A DNA stretch of 64,000 bases from Triatoma infestans (taxonomy: Eukaryota; Arthropoda; Insecta; Hemiptera; Reduviidae), in NCBI GenBank assembly GCA_011037195.1, contig JAAEAF010000373.1, positions 62,001 through 126,000 of the forward strand, read 5' to 3'. The notes below the pieces were generated by a model. That model was not told the DNA's origin. It searched no databases and saw nothing but the letters and a program-made list of their open reading frames with translations. Of this stretch, positions 35,207 to 49,400 are shown one piece after another; position 1 is the stretch's first letter, and every line of letters starts with the position of its first letter. The position numbers were made by a program, and so were the translations under genes.

Positions 35207-36967
35207 TCCTGGCTTACGCCAATTAACAAGGTTTGTCCTTGTCTGTAAAGTGTCGAGTGTATGTAGTTCAAGTGTATTGTGTACTGTTCTGACAAAGTGC
35301 ATGGAGTACTGAGCTGGGGTAACCAGTGGGGTCGCTACTCCCCAAGTAACTGCATGCAACAGATACCCCTTGCGGGCAATTAGTATAATAAGTACTCACA
35401 TCATTTTTTTCATACAATTTTCCAGGAAAAGTTATTTTGGTTGTGTGTGTGGAGTGCGTTAAGCTTATTACATCTACACTGCGCTATTTCCAGTATAATG
35501 TATGGTTGCTCAAATAATAAGGAACAAAACATTTAATGATATTCCAAGTTCCAAGAAATTTGTGTATCAGTACTAATATTATTAGTAGAAGAAACTATTA
35601 TAAATTCTTATAAATTGTGAAAATCATATATTATTCTCACCAAAATATACGTTTCTAAAGTGTCTTGAGCAGTCAGTAGTACTTTATGTGTATGTGCGTG
35701 TCATCAGCGTAACCATATGCGAGTGAGTATTCTTCACTTTCAGCAAAGTTCAAAGGGTATGTAAAGGGTATATATAAAACTGTAAAATTAGAATACTGCG
35801 CATATATTGGTTTATTCAAACATAGAAAAATGGATTCAATTTATATTTTTTTAAAACTGAAAGGTGTTTCACGTGATATCAAAAAAATATTACCATTTCT
35901 GGACATTTTGGATTACCAAAAATGTTTAGTTAACAATCATCTAATTTTTCAAAATCATTCGAATCTGGGATCGGATATTCTGTTTCTTATAGATAAAGAA
36001 AAAAATACATTATTATAGAGATTTAAAATTATGAATAAAAATAAAAATATCAACTCTCAGATATTTAGTTCACTTAAATAAAACTTTAAATTTTGTTAAA
36101 AAAAAAAATCTTTCTATATAATTGATTGCTGGTTCACATATTCCTGTTTGACCATTAAAGCTAGGGGATCTAGTTTAGACAGGAGTTTTGGGAAACTGCG
36201 CAAGCGCCGACAGACGTAACTGACAAGACAGTAATCTAGAAGCAACAGCCAGGATCGTTACTATAATTTTTAATTTTTAAGTGATTACATCATAATAAAG
36301 TTGTAATGTTTAGACTTTGAATACTGAAGTTATCAATAAAAAAAAAATTCTGTTATATTTTTATCAAGTAGAATGCTGCTATCAAATAAAATTAATTTCA
36401 TTTAAAGCAAACTGCTGTAAAAATGAAGAACGAAATTCTAAACCAAAAAGATGCATTTCATGTCATGATTGCTTTAATATATATATACGTATATTTAAGA
36501 GGATAAAATAAAGGCAAGGGGAATAAGTAAAAAAGTAAATTATAACAATAAAACAAATTTTATATTAATAAAAATTGTGATTAGATCCGAGTTTCTGTAT
36601 GTAGTTACATAGCAAATGATTAGTCCATAATATATTTTATGGCAATGATTTCTCATTTCTTCCAAAAACTGTAAAGAAATATCAAATTTATTACATAGAG
36701 ATCTATTATCAAACAAGTAGCAAAACCACTACTGAGATATCAGTATTGCTTTACTTAGAGATAATGTAAGAGAATCATTTAACTTCTATAAAATATTGTT
36801 TAAAAAACATCTCCAAAACTGCTATTTCTTTTCTTAAGAAACGTAGTCATGATTTTAAGCAGATCCATGAATGTATTAATGTTCCTTCTTAATAATAATA
36901 TCTCCATCAAATTTTACAATCTAAATGATTTAGTCAAGTTAACTCCTCCATCGGACCTCTCCTTGAT

Positions 36968-37025
36968 AGTTACTGAGGAAAAACACCAAAGGTTCCGAAA
37001 TGTCAAAAAATAAACCATTTTTAAA
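36968..37025 (+). repeat. Penelope-like terminal fragment with hammerhead-like core
   Basis: CTGAGGA (36973-36979), a variable loop and CCGAAATGTC (36995-37004) are followed by AAATAAACCATTTTTAAAG-type text. 45730-45830 has the same order. Stem pairing is poor, so this is a relic. Confidence 0.35.
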
Positions 37026-40000
37026 GTTAAGAAGTTTTCTTCTTCTTGATTTCTACCAACCATCGATTTACTTGTATCGCTAAATGATTTTATTTTATTA
37101 AATTGATTCGGAATGGACTTAAATTTTGCCTACAGCGCTGCCTGTTGCTGGCCTTTGAAAAAAAAACCTTGCCTAACATTAAAAATTATGGGCAACATTC
37201 AAGGATTTTGTATAAATTTTTAGAAACTTTAATATACGATGTTAGATTAGGTATAATGTTACATTTTATAAACAAAGTTTCTTGATAATATTGGGACAAT
37301 TATCTAACTTTGCTCCCTGTTACAAATAATTTCTCAGAATTTCAAGGTTTTTTTTTTTTGCAACTTTATCGTCCATCACTTAAGTGCATATATATCAAAA
37401 TTATTTTAATAAAAGATTCAAAACATAATAATCTTGTATATTAGAAGATAAATAAATTCTTATTTTATTATTTTAAGCAACGGCATATTTTAAAATAATA
37501 TTTATATTATAATGAAATAATTGCTAAAAAAAATTAATATTCCTTGCAGGAAAACATTCAAAGTAAATCACTTAAAATTTCAATGGAGGATGTAATGCCT
37601 AATTTTTAACACAAAAGATCAAGTTGAAAAAATTTAAAACTATTATTCACAATATGCTAATCTTAGCAAAAAAACGACATTCATTAATTTTATGTTTTTC
37701 CGTTATTGAATGATATATTATTGGAAATTGGTGCATTCTATAATAATAAAATTCATTATTGAAATAAAAAACTAAGGGGGGAAAAAAAATTATTAAACTG
37801 TTTCACAAATTGAAAGAACTTATTAAATTTTATTTTATCTAATGATTGTTGAAACTATCTGAAGATATTAAAAAGTTTTTTTTTTTTAATTAATATAATC
37901 TCTATTACTATAAAAATAACCATACATTAGAATATATTTTGCTTTATTCATTTGTCTTTCATTAGTTTCTTTTATTTAAGTGTAGAAAAATACATTTTTT
38001 GAATATGAAAAAACCATCCCAGAACTTTAAAGACAAGCCACAATAAGCTTCTTCTTACCGTTTTTAATGCCATTTATTTAAAAATCATTTATGGTTACAA
38101 TTTTTATTTCGATTGTAATTTGGTAGGTGACTGCCAAGGTTTATAGGATGCGGTTCCCAAGGCCATGCTTGTTAAAGAATGTCCAAATATTTATGGAGAA
38201 AAACATAAATAAAAAAAAATAAGAGTAAAATTCATTTGTATAACAAACTGAATAATATTTCGGTTTTATTTTAATATTATGGTTTAAAAGATGAATTTTA
38301 AAATAAAATAGCTATGTTTTTAGTTAACATAGTGCAACTGATAAAACCCGCTGTGATTCAGATATTGTGAAAAGGTGTGGGGGTGGGGATAAAAGGCGTC
38401 GTTGACTATATTTTTATTTTTACTTTTTTATTTGTTTTAATATTTGTCAAAAAATTCACGAATTTGTAATGATAATAATAAACTGGTGGGGGAAACTGTT
38501 AGAATGTGAGGATAAAATTGCAATGAATTAAAAAAATGCTGCAATAAAACTTTCACCACATAAGGCATAAGGCAAATGTAATAAAATCTACATGAACTTA
38601 AAAAATGATAAACTACTCATTAATTGATTATTTAATTAATTATTTTAATACCATTTCTTTTACTTGTGCCAACCTAAGATTATTTTTTCTTCATTTACTT
38701 TTAATTCAAACTACATTAATTTAATAATTAAACATTATTTTGTTTCTCAACGATTTACATAAAACGTAAAGACGTCTTGTTATTGAAACTCAAGGTCAAA
38801 GAAAGAAACAAACTTCGGGCTAATAAACCCGGCTAAACCTTAAACATAATTTGTAATTAAAAGTTTCACAGGTATAGACAGTTGACATGCACCTATATAT
38901 ATATGAGTATGTCCTTCATTTAACATATATTAAACATAGTGATTAAGATAAGTGTCTAATGTTAATGTAATATGAGAAAATAATAGGACCAAAAAAATGC
39001 TTGTACTAATGCTCAATACTTACTTCATTTATTTATTTCCTGACATTACGACTTCATTACCATTAAATGACAAGATGATAACAAAATGTAACCAATGTAT
39101 TCATATTTATCAAACACAAACCTCCAAGAGTTAATTAGAAAAAGGGTATAAAACATAATACAGTTCCGCAAACAAGCCGAGCACAACCCCTAGGCAGAAA
39201 GTGCCGGGCACAGACTGATGTCTCAGCTGACCAGGTACACTTTTAGGTCTGGGCGTGACAGAACAGGGCTGCCAAGCATTTTACAAATAGCGGCATTTTT
39301 AAATATGAAACTATTCTTTCTATTTATATCATATTATATTGTTTTTCTACTTTGATTGCTGTGTTCATCATAAATATATACACAATGTTAAATTTCGTCT
39401 TAACAATCAGCGAATTTTTCTATTACTTTAAGATTGATATGTATTAAAATTTTATGATTTAGTTACATTATTATTATTTTATTTTTACATTTCAGCAATA
39501 ACCATTCTACTAAATTGCAGTCATCCATTTCCACACGATAGTTACATTTTTGCAAATTTAAAATTGAAAATTAAGATTTAATTTTTTTTACTCAATTTTA
39601 AAATATACAACAGATTCAAACGCCACTCAGTTGAAGCTGCCGCTCCACTTTCTGAGGCCTGTTTGTAAGCATAGAGTTTTCGTAAACGTGAAGGAATCTT
39701 AATTGGAAGATAATGACTCAACTTCAGGATGGCATATAAACTGCATTGTTGTGGACAGAGATTTTTTGACTCTACAAAGTCGACAATGAAAAGCACACAT
39801 TTTTTATCCTTTATAACGCAGGAAATTTGCCAGGATTTTGGCTTTCTTAAACCCAATCTTTGGACCGGGAATCATGCTGCTGGTACCTGTCGACTGGTGA
39901 TCTCTGTAAAATATTCCAGGTAGCGTTAGGTTTAAAATAACGGTCTGATCAGAGCTGTTTGGAAGGCTTCTGTAGCCTTCAAAACTTTCATATCCTATGA

Positions 40001-42080
40001 ATCCATCAATCCGCTATCGAACCGTTTTAATACAAATTACATAATATTCTCATGAAACAGCAGATTTGAGCCTATCATCACTTCGAGCAACTTAGAAAAG
40101 CTGTGGTTCTAATTACTTTTGGAATGTTTTGGGAGCCCTCTTCCTGAAATGAAATAACATGGCACTTAATTAATTTAACATACATGCATTCGCACGCAAG
40201 GATTTGAATAAAAATGTAATTATGACAAAAAATAAATTATAAAAATTTTAAGAAGGCTGTTTAACCGGTTCGGAAAGAAAATTGGTGTTTTCTCCAAACT
40301 AAAAGGGAAGAATTAAGAATATCTCACATAGACATACCTCATACCCCCCAAGTCGAATTTACGCACCAAATCCGTTTGACTCATTAAATGATTCTTTTAT
40401 GCTCTTTTATAATCACTAAGTATTTGAAGAGCGATTTACTAGGAATCATACCACTCTTTTTCTTAGGAATTTAAATAGCTCATCCTTGAAAAATTTTCTT
40501 ATCTCCTGACGAACAAAAATGTTTTCAGTTTCATGTTTTTTGCTATTTCAAGAATTCTCAGTATTTATGAAGCCTTCTAATATTTGATTGAATAGATGAT
40601 TTGCTTGTGTAGGGAATGACAGAAACTTTAAAAAAAGAAAGTCAGACTTCTATACATGCCTAAATGAAATTCTGAAGATTGAAGAAGATCCGAAACCAGG
40701 GTCAGAAAACAGAAAAGAAACATGCAATGATAAACATAATCTCGAAAATAGCCTTCTTATTATCTTCACTTTCTTTTCTTTTCTTTTACTAGTTAATGTA
40801 TTTTTCTACTATTCAGATTTATTTTTTTAAAAAGCAATGCATAAGCACCCTGGTTTGTCTAGTTACATTGCCTTATAATAAATATTTAGAGTGTAAGTAA
40901 TTTTTAACTCAGCAGAATTCAGAATCTTGTATGATTCAATTCTGTTGAATTCTATTGAATAAGGAACAAACTTACTAACAAAACTTACTTTTTAAAAACA
41001 TTATTTCTAAACTACTAGATTATAACAAATGTTCGATTTCTATCGATGCTACTTGTCTATTTAAGTTAGGTGGAGATATCAAAACCTTATGCCTTCTTAA
41101 TTTTTATACCAAGCACATTTGATTTAACACCCAATGCATAATTTTAAAGACTCCAATTTTAACAGATAATTGTGCAATGAAATAGTATTTTCTTCAAGCA
41201 TTCTCTTTTTTTGTACACATAATAAAATATAAAACATTTTTAATATGTGCACATTTGTACACATATTAATATTTTTTTTTTTGGCATTAGCTGGTGGAGC
41301 CATAGCCACATTACATATTAATATAAAATATTATGTAACGAAGAAAAAGAAAAGTTTATTCTAATTTGTTACCAACTTTGAAGTTCTGTAATTTCCAGTT
41401 TCTTACTTACTTTTACTGGTGTTTCCCTACGTTGGGTTGCCAGCAGGTCATTCCTTCTGTCTATAATACCCTATCCAGTCAGTCTCATCTCTCAGATCCT
41501 TCCATTACTGTCTACACCACCAACAAGCCCATTATATAAGAAATATGCTTAAAAAACACAATGGACCAAATATTATGATGTGAATAGATTTAAAAAAAAA
41601 ATTGTAATGTGTAATGTGTTAAACAATAAAATTGTTTATTTTTCTTTAACAATACTGTTTTCAATTCTCCATTCGCGACTGGCCTAAGAAGTTGGCTCAT
41701 TGTGCAACCTACTATCACATCAGCCCCATGTCAAAGGCAAGAGTTAATTTTATCACTGGTACGGAACCGTTTACAAGCCTAATGCACAGATTCACAACGA
41801 AGATTTCATCCTTTTTTGCCACACTTTCTACAAAATGGATTCACGCATCATTCTTATTATATTCCTTAAAATAAGTTTTATTTGAAACGTTTTTTCAGGA
41901 AAATTGATTTTTTGGCAGTTTTGGGGGCAGAGGAACGCTGAGTTTTCCTGTAAACGATGCATTGTAATCTTGGCAGTGATCCTTATTTTTTTTTTTTTGT
42001 ATTGTCTGTGGGGAGTGTCTCTATGCTATCCAGAGCCCCTCTGGGCCCATATAGCTATTCCAAAGATCGGAACCTTCTCA

Positions 42081-42180
42081 GGGTCCATCACGGGACAGTG
42101 AGCTGTAAGAGGCTCTAGGAAGAAAAAAATCTAAGGCAACACTGCTGGACTCGAACCCGGGACCTCCGCGTTGCTATACT
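42081..42180 (-). repeat. tRNA-SINE fragment, minus strand
   Basis: It contains the SINE core (complement of AGCTCACTGTCCCGTGATGG), the B box complement GGACTCGAACCCGGGACC and part of the anticodon-arm region, truncated at GCGTTGCTA. Confidence 0.6.
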
Positions 42181-43415
42181 TCTGAACTTACATTTCTCTC
42201 TGCGGAAAGACGATTTGCAAAGGCTTAAATGTCCCTCAGAATATGAGGCTGTGACACTCCTGTAGTGAGGAAGTTATGCAATTGTATGAACCACTTTTTA
42301 TGACCTCAAAAGCACTTCTATAAGAAAAGCTGCACAGCAGTACCTTCCTTTGCAATCTATCGACCTTTCCGTTAACTTGAATTCGATAGCCAACTTAGCC
42401 GTAGACAATTGTGGTTCTCCAAAGACTCCATTCAATATTCATTTATAACATTTTGCTCTAACACAGTTTGCCTCCAACCCCTTTAGTATCGGCTTGATTG
42501 TCACTTAGAAATTAGCTTTTTTGTTAAGTAGCCCATTATATCTTTCTTACTCAGTACAGAAATATGTTTCAGCATGTTGATCATGATCAGCTCAAAATGC
42601 ACCTCCTGAATTTTAAAAATTTTAAATTAGAATTTTCTCGAAAAATACTCCAACGTTTTCTTTAAATTTGGAATGCTCACTGCATCGATGTAAAGCTGCA
42701 CTTGAATGGAAACATTTTACCTAATTTATTTTTGCGGTTTCTGTATGTACATATGGGGGGTCTGTAAACAGCCATTACAAAATCTTGCGAAGGAATGTTG
42801 ACAGAGGGTCCGTTAGTTAAATATATACAGTCTCCACCATTTTAATCATTTAAAGCAAGCCAGACTAAACATTTAACAAACATTAAAGTTTTCAGAAACG
42901 TTGTCAATTAAAATGGTAATAACTTGAATTAAGAGAGAGGCATGTGAGGGTTTCATACCAGAATTTTTATATTGCATTAGAAACGGGAAGGTAGCATTTT
43001 CTGATGGCAGATATTCCAACTGGTATTGAATGAATTCTCTTTCTTTCTTAGGGTATTTTAGGAATTAATTCTACGTTCGAAATATTTGGAAAATTTTGAA
43101 ATAAAATTTCATTTCTAAATATTCCAAGCATTTGTGCATACAGTATAAATATTTCGTGAGGTTATTTATACATCAAATACTGATATGTTAAACAAAACAA
43201 AAAAATCAAAAAAGTTCTTGAATTAGATTCAAATCTAAACCTTGATTACCTCATCTTTTTTAAATTTGGGTTATCATGAAATATTTTTAATTATGAAGCC
43301 ATCGCAAAAATCGCGTCTGCATATTTTGGCGGCAATGGTGTAAAAAAAAGTTGTCTGCTCTCACTTGTACAACGCTCCGACGCTTAAAGTCTTAAAGTAG
43401 TGCAAGAATTGAAAA

Positions 43416-46400
43416 ATGAATTCAACTTATACTTCAGCAAAAAGAAAGGTAATAAATTTATGAATCACTTACAACTATTTCTTTTATATCACGTTTGGCT
43501 TTCATGTCTTACTCCAATAGTGTACCCCTTTAATAATGTAATCCTACACAGGATGTTGAGAACATTAGCCGTTTTTAATTTAGGAGATACAGTAATTAGA
43601 AGATGATTATAATTAAAAATATGTAAAGACAAAATATTTCAATTCACATCATTTTAAAAATTCATCTTTTCTTTAATTTTATGCAGTTTGTCTCCAAGGG
43701 AGTTTTTGAAGCAGAATTAAATGACCTTTTGAAAAGAATGTTATCTGAAGAGGGTTATTCCGGTATTGAATTAAGAGTAACTCCTTCAAGAACTGAAATA
43801 ATTATATCTGCTACTCGTACTCAAAATGTTCTTGGAGAGAAAGGCAGGCGTATTAGAGAACTAACTTCTCTTATTCAACATCGTTTCAATTTTAAGGATG
43901 GGGAAATAGAACTCTATGCTGAAAAAGTTGCCAATAGAGGCTTATGTGCAATTACACAAGCTGAATCTCTCAGATACAAACTGATTGGTGGATTAGCTGT
44001 AAGAAGGTAAGGAGAAATGTGATTACATTATTTAAAAATGTAAATATTTCATTAAACTGAAAGTGTATATATTCTCAAACACGCTTTTTAAGAGTTTATA
44101 AATTTTTTCCATGTGATTTTTTTTGTTTTATCTATTGTTATTCGTTAATATGTACTTCGGCATAATCTTCCTTGACCTCTTAGAAACTTGAGGTTCGTCT
44201 AAACGTGCGCTAAACCCAATACAGCTGCTACCTCTGAAAACATGTGTAGTGAATATCTATGAGAAGTTTGAGGAGTATCAGAGTATTGTTTGCATTGTCA
44301 TTAACAAAAATGTTCATTTTGTCTTTTCTTCAGAGTTCTATAAATAAGGATTATTTTGGAAATTATATTAGCTATATTATATAACCTTTCAGACTTTCGC
44401 GGCAATTGATATTCAAAACACTTAGGTCATTGAGTTAAGACTGCATCTATAGTTTATTACAAACCGACATTTCGTCCATTTGCAATAGGCTTCTTCAGGG
44501 TAGTAAGAAACAGGTTGGGTAGTATAGAATCACAAATAGTAAAGAAAATGGAAGCGGAACGGGTAGTTAAGCCATGCCCTTCCACTGACTGTTCTATAGG
44601 ACCATGCTCCGCAACCGGTACCGTGTGCCGCCGAGCGCATAAGATAATATTAAGTACAAGGCAAGGATGGCCAGCCGCCCGCCGCATGTATATAATAAAT
44701 AAATAATACAAAAGTGGTAAATAAATTTGACCACTATTTTTATTCAATATGGAACAATTTGATTGGATTCAAAATCCTTTTGCAACCAATGCTATAAATT
44801 CTGCAAATGCATTTTCTCTGCAAATTCTAGAGGAATTTATTAAATGAGCAACGACGGGCAGCGCTTGCCCTATGGGCGGTCAACCCGGACATTTGTTCGG
44901 GACGCCATTTTGGCTGTAAGTGTGAGAAAAATATTGATGTGTTAAATACTCAATTAATAGAAAATGTCACGTATCGATGTTTTCGTTCGTTAAAAATTTG
45001 CAGTATAAAGTAGCTTATTTATATTGTTAATCTCTTAAAGTTTAAAATACTTACACTATTAATGAAAAATTAACGCAGAATTTGTAAAGGACGATGCTTA
45101 AACTTGTTTGAACATGCGTATACTTCTCTGAACAGAATAGCATTAGCATGCATGCAGAGCGCTGCGTCAGCTTGTGTTTCAACATGCATAGACTTGCTTA
45201 ATATATATATTCTTAAGGGGCGGCAATTAGTCTTTTTGTTAGGGGCGATGTAACCGCTAGAACGGGCGGTGCGACGGGATGCTTTGCCGAAGCTTCATTG
45301 GATGCTTTCTGGATTTCGGTTAGGAAAGAATAATCTCGGATTTTAGACCACCTATTTCAATTCTACGCCCATTTTCAACAATAATTTATGCAAAGTTTTT
45401 CAACTCTCAAGAACTTCGGATTGCACTTTCAAATATCGAGCCAAATATAAACCATTTGTGATCATTGAAACAAGCTCAGGTATCACATTAATTGCTCCCT
45501 TTTTTTTACATTATATTAAGAAGTATAGTTCTTAAGTTATGTATGTATATGTATCAAATAAAAGCAATTATGTAATATTCATGTTTTCTATTTTGTATAT
45601 ATACATATTTACTTTTGGTGTACCGTGAAATTTGGGAAAGAACTTTGTGATGTCTGGGCAAGAAAACGTTGCGGAGCACTGTCATAGGTCTATACTATCC
45701 AACCTGTTTTAGCACTCGAGTCAGCTATCCTTAAGAAGGCAATTGTAATTTTGGCGAAACGCAACAAAAGATGAGATCTCAACTCGAAGACTTATCAAAC
45801 AAAATAAACCATTTTTTAATCAAATTAAACCTATTTAAAACAAAATAATCCTTTTTTCAAACAAATAAAACCTTTATCAATCAAATTTTTAAATCTGTCA
45901 AACCATATATTTAACGCAATTTTTTAAACCTGTCAAACCACATATATTTAACGCAATTTTTTTAAATCTGTTCACACATGTTTAACGCAAATAGGTTGTG
46001 ATTTAAAAAATTTAAATTTCATTTAAAGAAGGTCTACTTGATTAAATTTATGCAATAATAAAAACAATAAACGGCAAGCACACATTATTCGTAATTTTTA
46101 CAAAACTGTAAAAAAGTTGGCACCATTTTTTGATCCAAGCGAAATGTTCCTACGATTATAACTAATCCAATACTCTAACCTCAAATCAAATCATGATAAA
46201 GGAAGGGATTAGCTCAGTGGTAGCGCGCTAGAGCTGGACGAGCAACGTGGAGGACCCGAGTTCGAGTCCAGCCGTAGTACCCTTAGTGTTTCCCTTCCTA
46301 GGAGCCTCTACAGCTTACTGTCCGGTGATGGGTAATGTTGTCTGTAACGAGAAAACACTTTCTGGAGGCCGGCAATGCACTGAGAAGGCTCCAGGCGTTA

Positions 46401-49400
46401 GTGACCATAGATCTTGACGCGCCCTAAATTAAAAAAAAAAAAAAATGGATAAAGCTGAATCAGTTTAATTCAGAATATCATGTCACAAAGGTACCATCAA
46501 TGCATTTTTCACTTTCTGTCAACTTTTTTTTCAATCAAATTAAACTTTTTGTTTTAAATGATAATTTTCTTAAGAGATATTAAAACTTTTTTATTCAAAT
46601 AGTATCTTTTTCAATTTGATTGAGTTAAATGATTAGGAATTTTAATTTCACTGGAAAATGTTAGTAAATTTTAACATTGTTACTGGTGTTTAGAGCTTGT
46701 TATGGTGTACTGAGATTCATTATGGAAAGTGGTGCAAAGGGTGCTACAATTATAGTATCCGGAAAGTTGAGAGGCCAGCGTGCTAAATCAATGAAATTTA
46801 CAGATGGAGTGATGATTTTCAGCGGTGAAGGTGCTCATGAGTATGTTACTAAAGCGACCAGACATGTCCTGCTGAGACAAGGTCATATTCTTTTCTCAAT
46901 TTGTTTTTCACTAAACATAAGTTTTGAAGGATAAATTAGAGCATTAATTTTATCTTATATTTTTTTCGTTTAATGTATAGAAAGTTTTAAAAGCTGAGAG
47001 AGCTCTTCAACAAAGTTATTTATTATAAGGATAAGATATCTGCTATGTTTGTGAAAGCATCAAAGGATGCAAGACAGAAATTTCCTTTAACAATCCTCAA
47101 CCTAATTGTTTCCCTATGTTACCTCATATTGTGGTTTATATATATGCCTTTTTTCCTTAGTCTGTAAATGTTTTGTTGCAAGATAATATATTGTAAATTC
47201 TGTCTCTGATAAATAGATTAAAATCAAACTATTTTATTAAGCAACACACCTTTTATACCATAATGCTTCTTCTATTTAAAAATATTTAACATTGGGTTAT
47301 TTAAGTCGCAGAGTAGGGAAAAAATTAATTTTTTTCCAGCTTAATTTCTTTGTTTTATGGTCATCGACCGGTTTCAGGAGTTCTCCCTTTTTCAGGATGC
47401 CTTGATAAAGAGAGATATCATACAGGCAAAATCAATTTACACAGCGAACGACGAAACGGCCTGTGACCACAAAATAAACGGGCTAATCATTGAGTAAGAG
47501 AAAGTAAAAATTGATAAAGCTATTAAAAAAAAAAATCCAAACATCTTATTAACCTATTCTGAGTTATCCATTCCTGAAAAATACTGAAAATCGTTGGACC
47601 CATTTTTGAGAAAATCGCGAAAAACTGAGAAAAATTTTTTGCAAAGTCACACTTTCGGTTAGTGGGATTATGACCGAAATCTTCATGTCATGCGGTGACT
47701 ATACCAACGGAATATTAAGTTTGAGCTTCCTGCGATTTTTCGTTTTAGAGATATTTGTTCATACACACACACACACACATATATATATACATATATGCTA
47801 ATCATTCATTAAGAACACTTGTTTGTTCTCAAAGGACCTGAAAACATTACTTCTGGTGGAAACTCAATTCCTCTGTGAGCTCTGTACAACTATTTTGATC
47901 CGGTGCTCTACTTTGCCTATTTGGTAATCCGGCACTACTATTTTAGCAGTTAATCCCTGTTTATTATTTCCCTTCATTGCCTTAGTTCTGTAGCTTTTTT
48001 AGAAAATGTGTTGCATAATTTTAATTTATCTTAATGCATCTTATCGTTTTATCCGCCTCTAAAATTACTACAGTTAAATATTCACCTTTGCTCCTGCTTG
48101 ATGTTGGTAGTTTCCCCGCATTGAGCTTTGGCTCAATTTTCTTTTATCCTATTTTTCGCTTTTACAAAATTCTGCCAAACACATCTTTTTCTAGATACAT
48201 AAATCCATACACATCCTTCAGTTGCAGGTTTTCAGCATTTATCGCCTTCGAGTGTCTTATTTCTTTAAAATGTGAGTCAATTTTTGTTTAATTAATTAAT
48301 ATTCTTTCATCATTTCGCACCTGATTGCCTTTTAATATTGATCTAATAGTTCCTACATCTGTTTCATATATTTTCGGGTATTTAATTTTCAGCTTAACCA
48401 GTCATCTTCTGGAGTACAATGTTATCTCTTCTCTACCTTGGTACAATGATTCCCCACCACCTTTTAATTTATATTAGGACATGAGTAAAATTTGAAAATA
48501 AAAAAAATTGTCCTTTCATGTATATAATTTTATTAACAGGAGTAAGAGAAAGTCGTATGTTTCATATTCGTATTCAAATTTTTTGTTCTACCACCTATCT
48601 AATATTAATATTAGTTAGAAATATTTTAGAATTCCAAATTTGAAGAAAATCGGTTTATTGGAAATGCAACTTTACAGAATTAAGTTTTTGAGTTTATTTT
48701 GGAATATTCTCGAAAACGATATAATGATTTTCTTTCAACTTGGAATGTTAACTGCGTAAAAATAAACTTATCAATTTTATTTGTAACATTTCTCCGAAAA
48801 AATTGTTTTCAGGTAGTTTTGCAGAATATGTTTCAAATGTTGTAGGGAATGGTTGTTTTATTAGCGCTTTCCTCTGAACTACAATGTAGTCACTTCTATC
48901 TACCTGCCTGAGTAGTTTCTTGTCCTTTCACACAATAATCGCATAATTGTAGATTTATGTAGAACAAACGAGTAAAATTTGAAATTTAAAGAAAATTTGG
49001 CATTTTCTATAGAGTCGTATTTAGCAATAGTAAGAAAAAGTTTTGTGAGTAATTCACACCAGATTTTTTTTTTTGGTGGGGCTACTGGCAAAATCAAATC
49101 AGGAATTGGTTTAGTAGAACCTATGATTTCACTACAGCTGCGCTTTAAAGTAGTTTTTACAATCCTTTTTTCAAGATAATATTGAAATGGTGAGAATGAT
49201 TTCAAAGTCAATTCCTTCAAGAGGTCTTTTGCGCGCTGATTATAGAATTGCAATGTGTGTGATGACTCTATTATATGCTTTGTGGATACCATCGACCCAA
49301 TTAATAGCACCGCCCTCTCATGTTGAATACTGAAGGTAACCAATGACATTGTTTCAAGTTAATAAACTCGGATATTGGCAATTTCATCAAGATCCCTTAA

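Larger units (their letters stand above)
35210..43340. other. Long AT-rich gap: expected place of the BBX 5' exons, none recognised
   Basis: I scanned the minus strand for an HMG box and the plus strand for upstream RpS3 sequence and found neither. Content is AT-rich DNA, a hammerhead-like core at 36973-37004, a minus-strand open frame at 39578-39856 without known motifs, and SINE and LINE scraps at 41985-42180. Confidence 0.4.

Noticed and set aside
39578..39856. HMG-box exon of BBX
   Set aside because: The minus-strand frame lacks the PMNAF and WW signatures of an HMG box and has no clear splice sites in a matching phase.
40669..40712. Additional hammerhead-like motif (CTGAAGA...GAAACCAGGGTC)
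   Set aside because: The boxes are present, but neither stem II nor stem III can pair, so chance is likely.
43449..43686. snoRNA in the first RpS3 intron
   Set aside because: Ribosomal-protein introns often host snoRNAs, but I see no paired C and D boxes with a terminal stem.
46203..46275. Possible tRNA gene
   Set aside because: A and B boxes are present, but the cloverleaf does not close, and the same head is joined to a constant body and poly-A tail in several copies, so it is a SINE.
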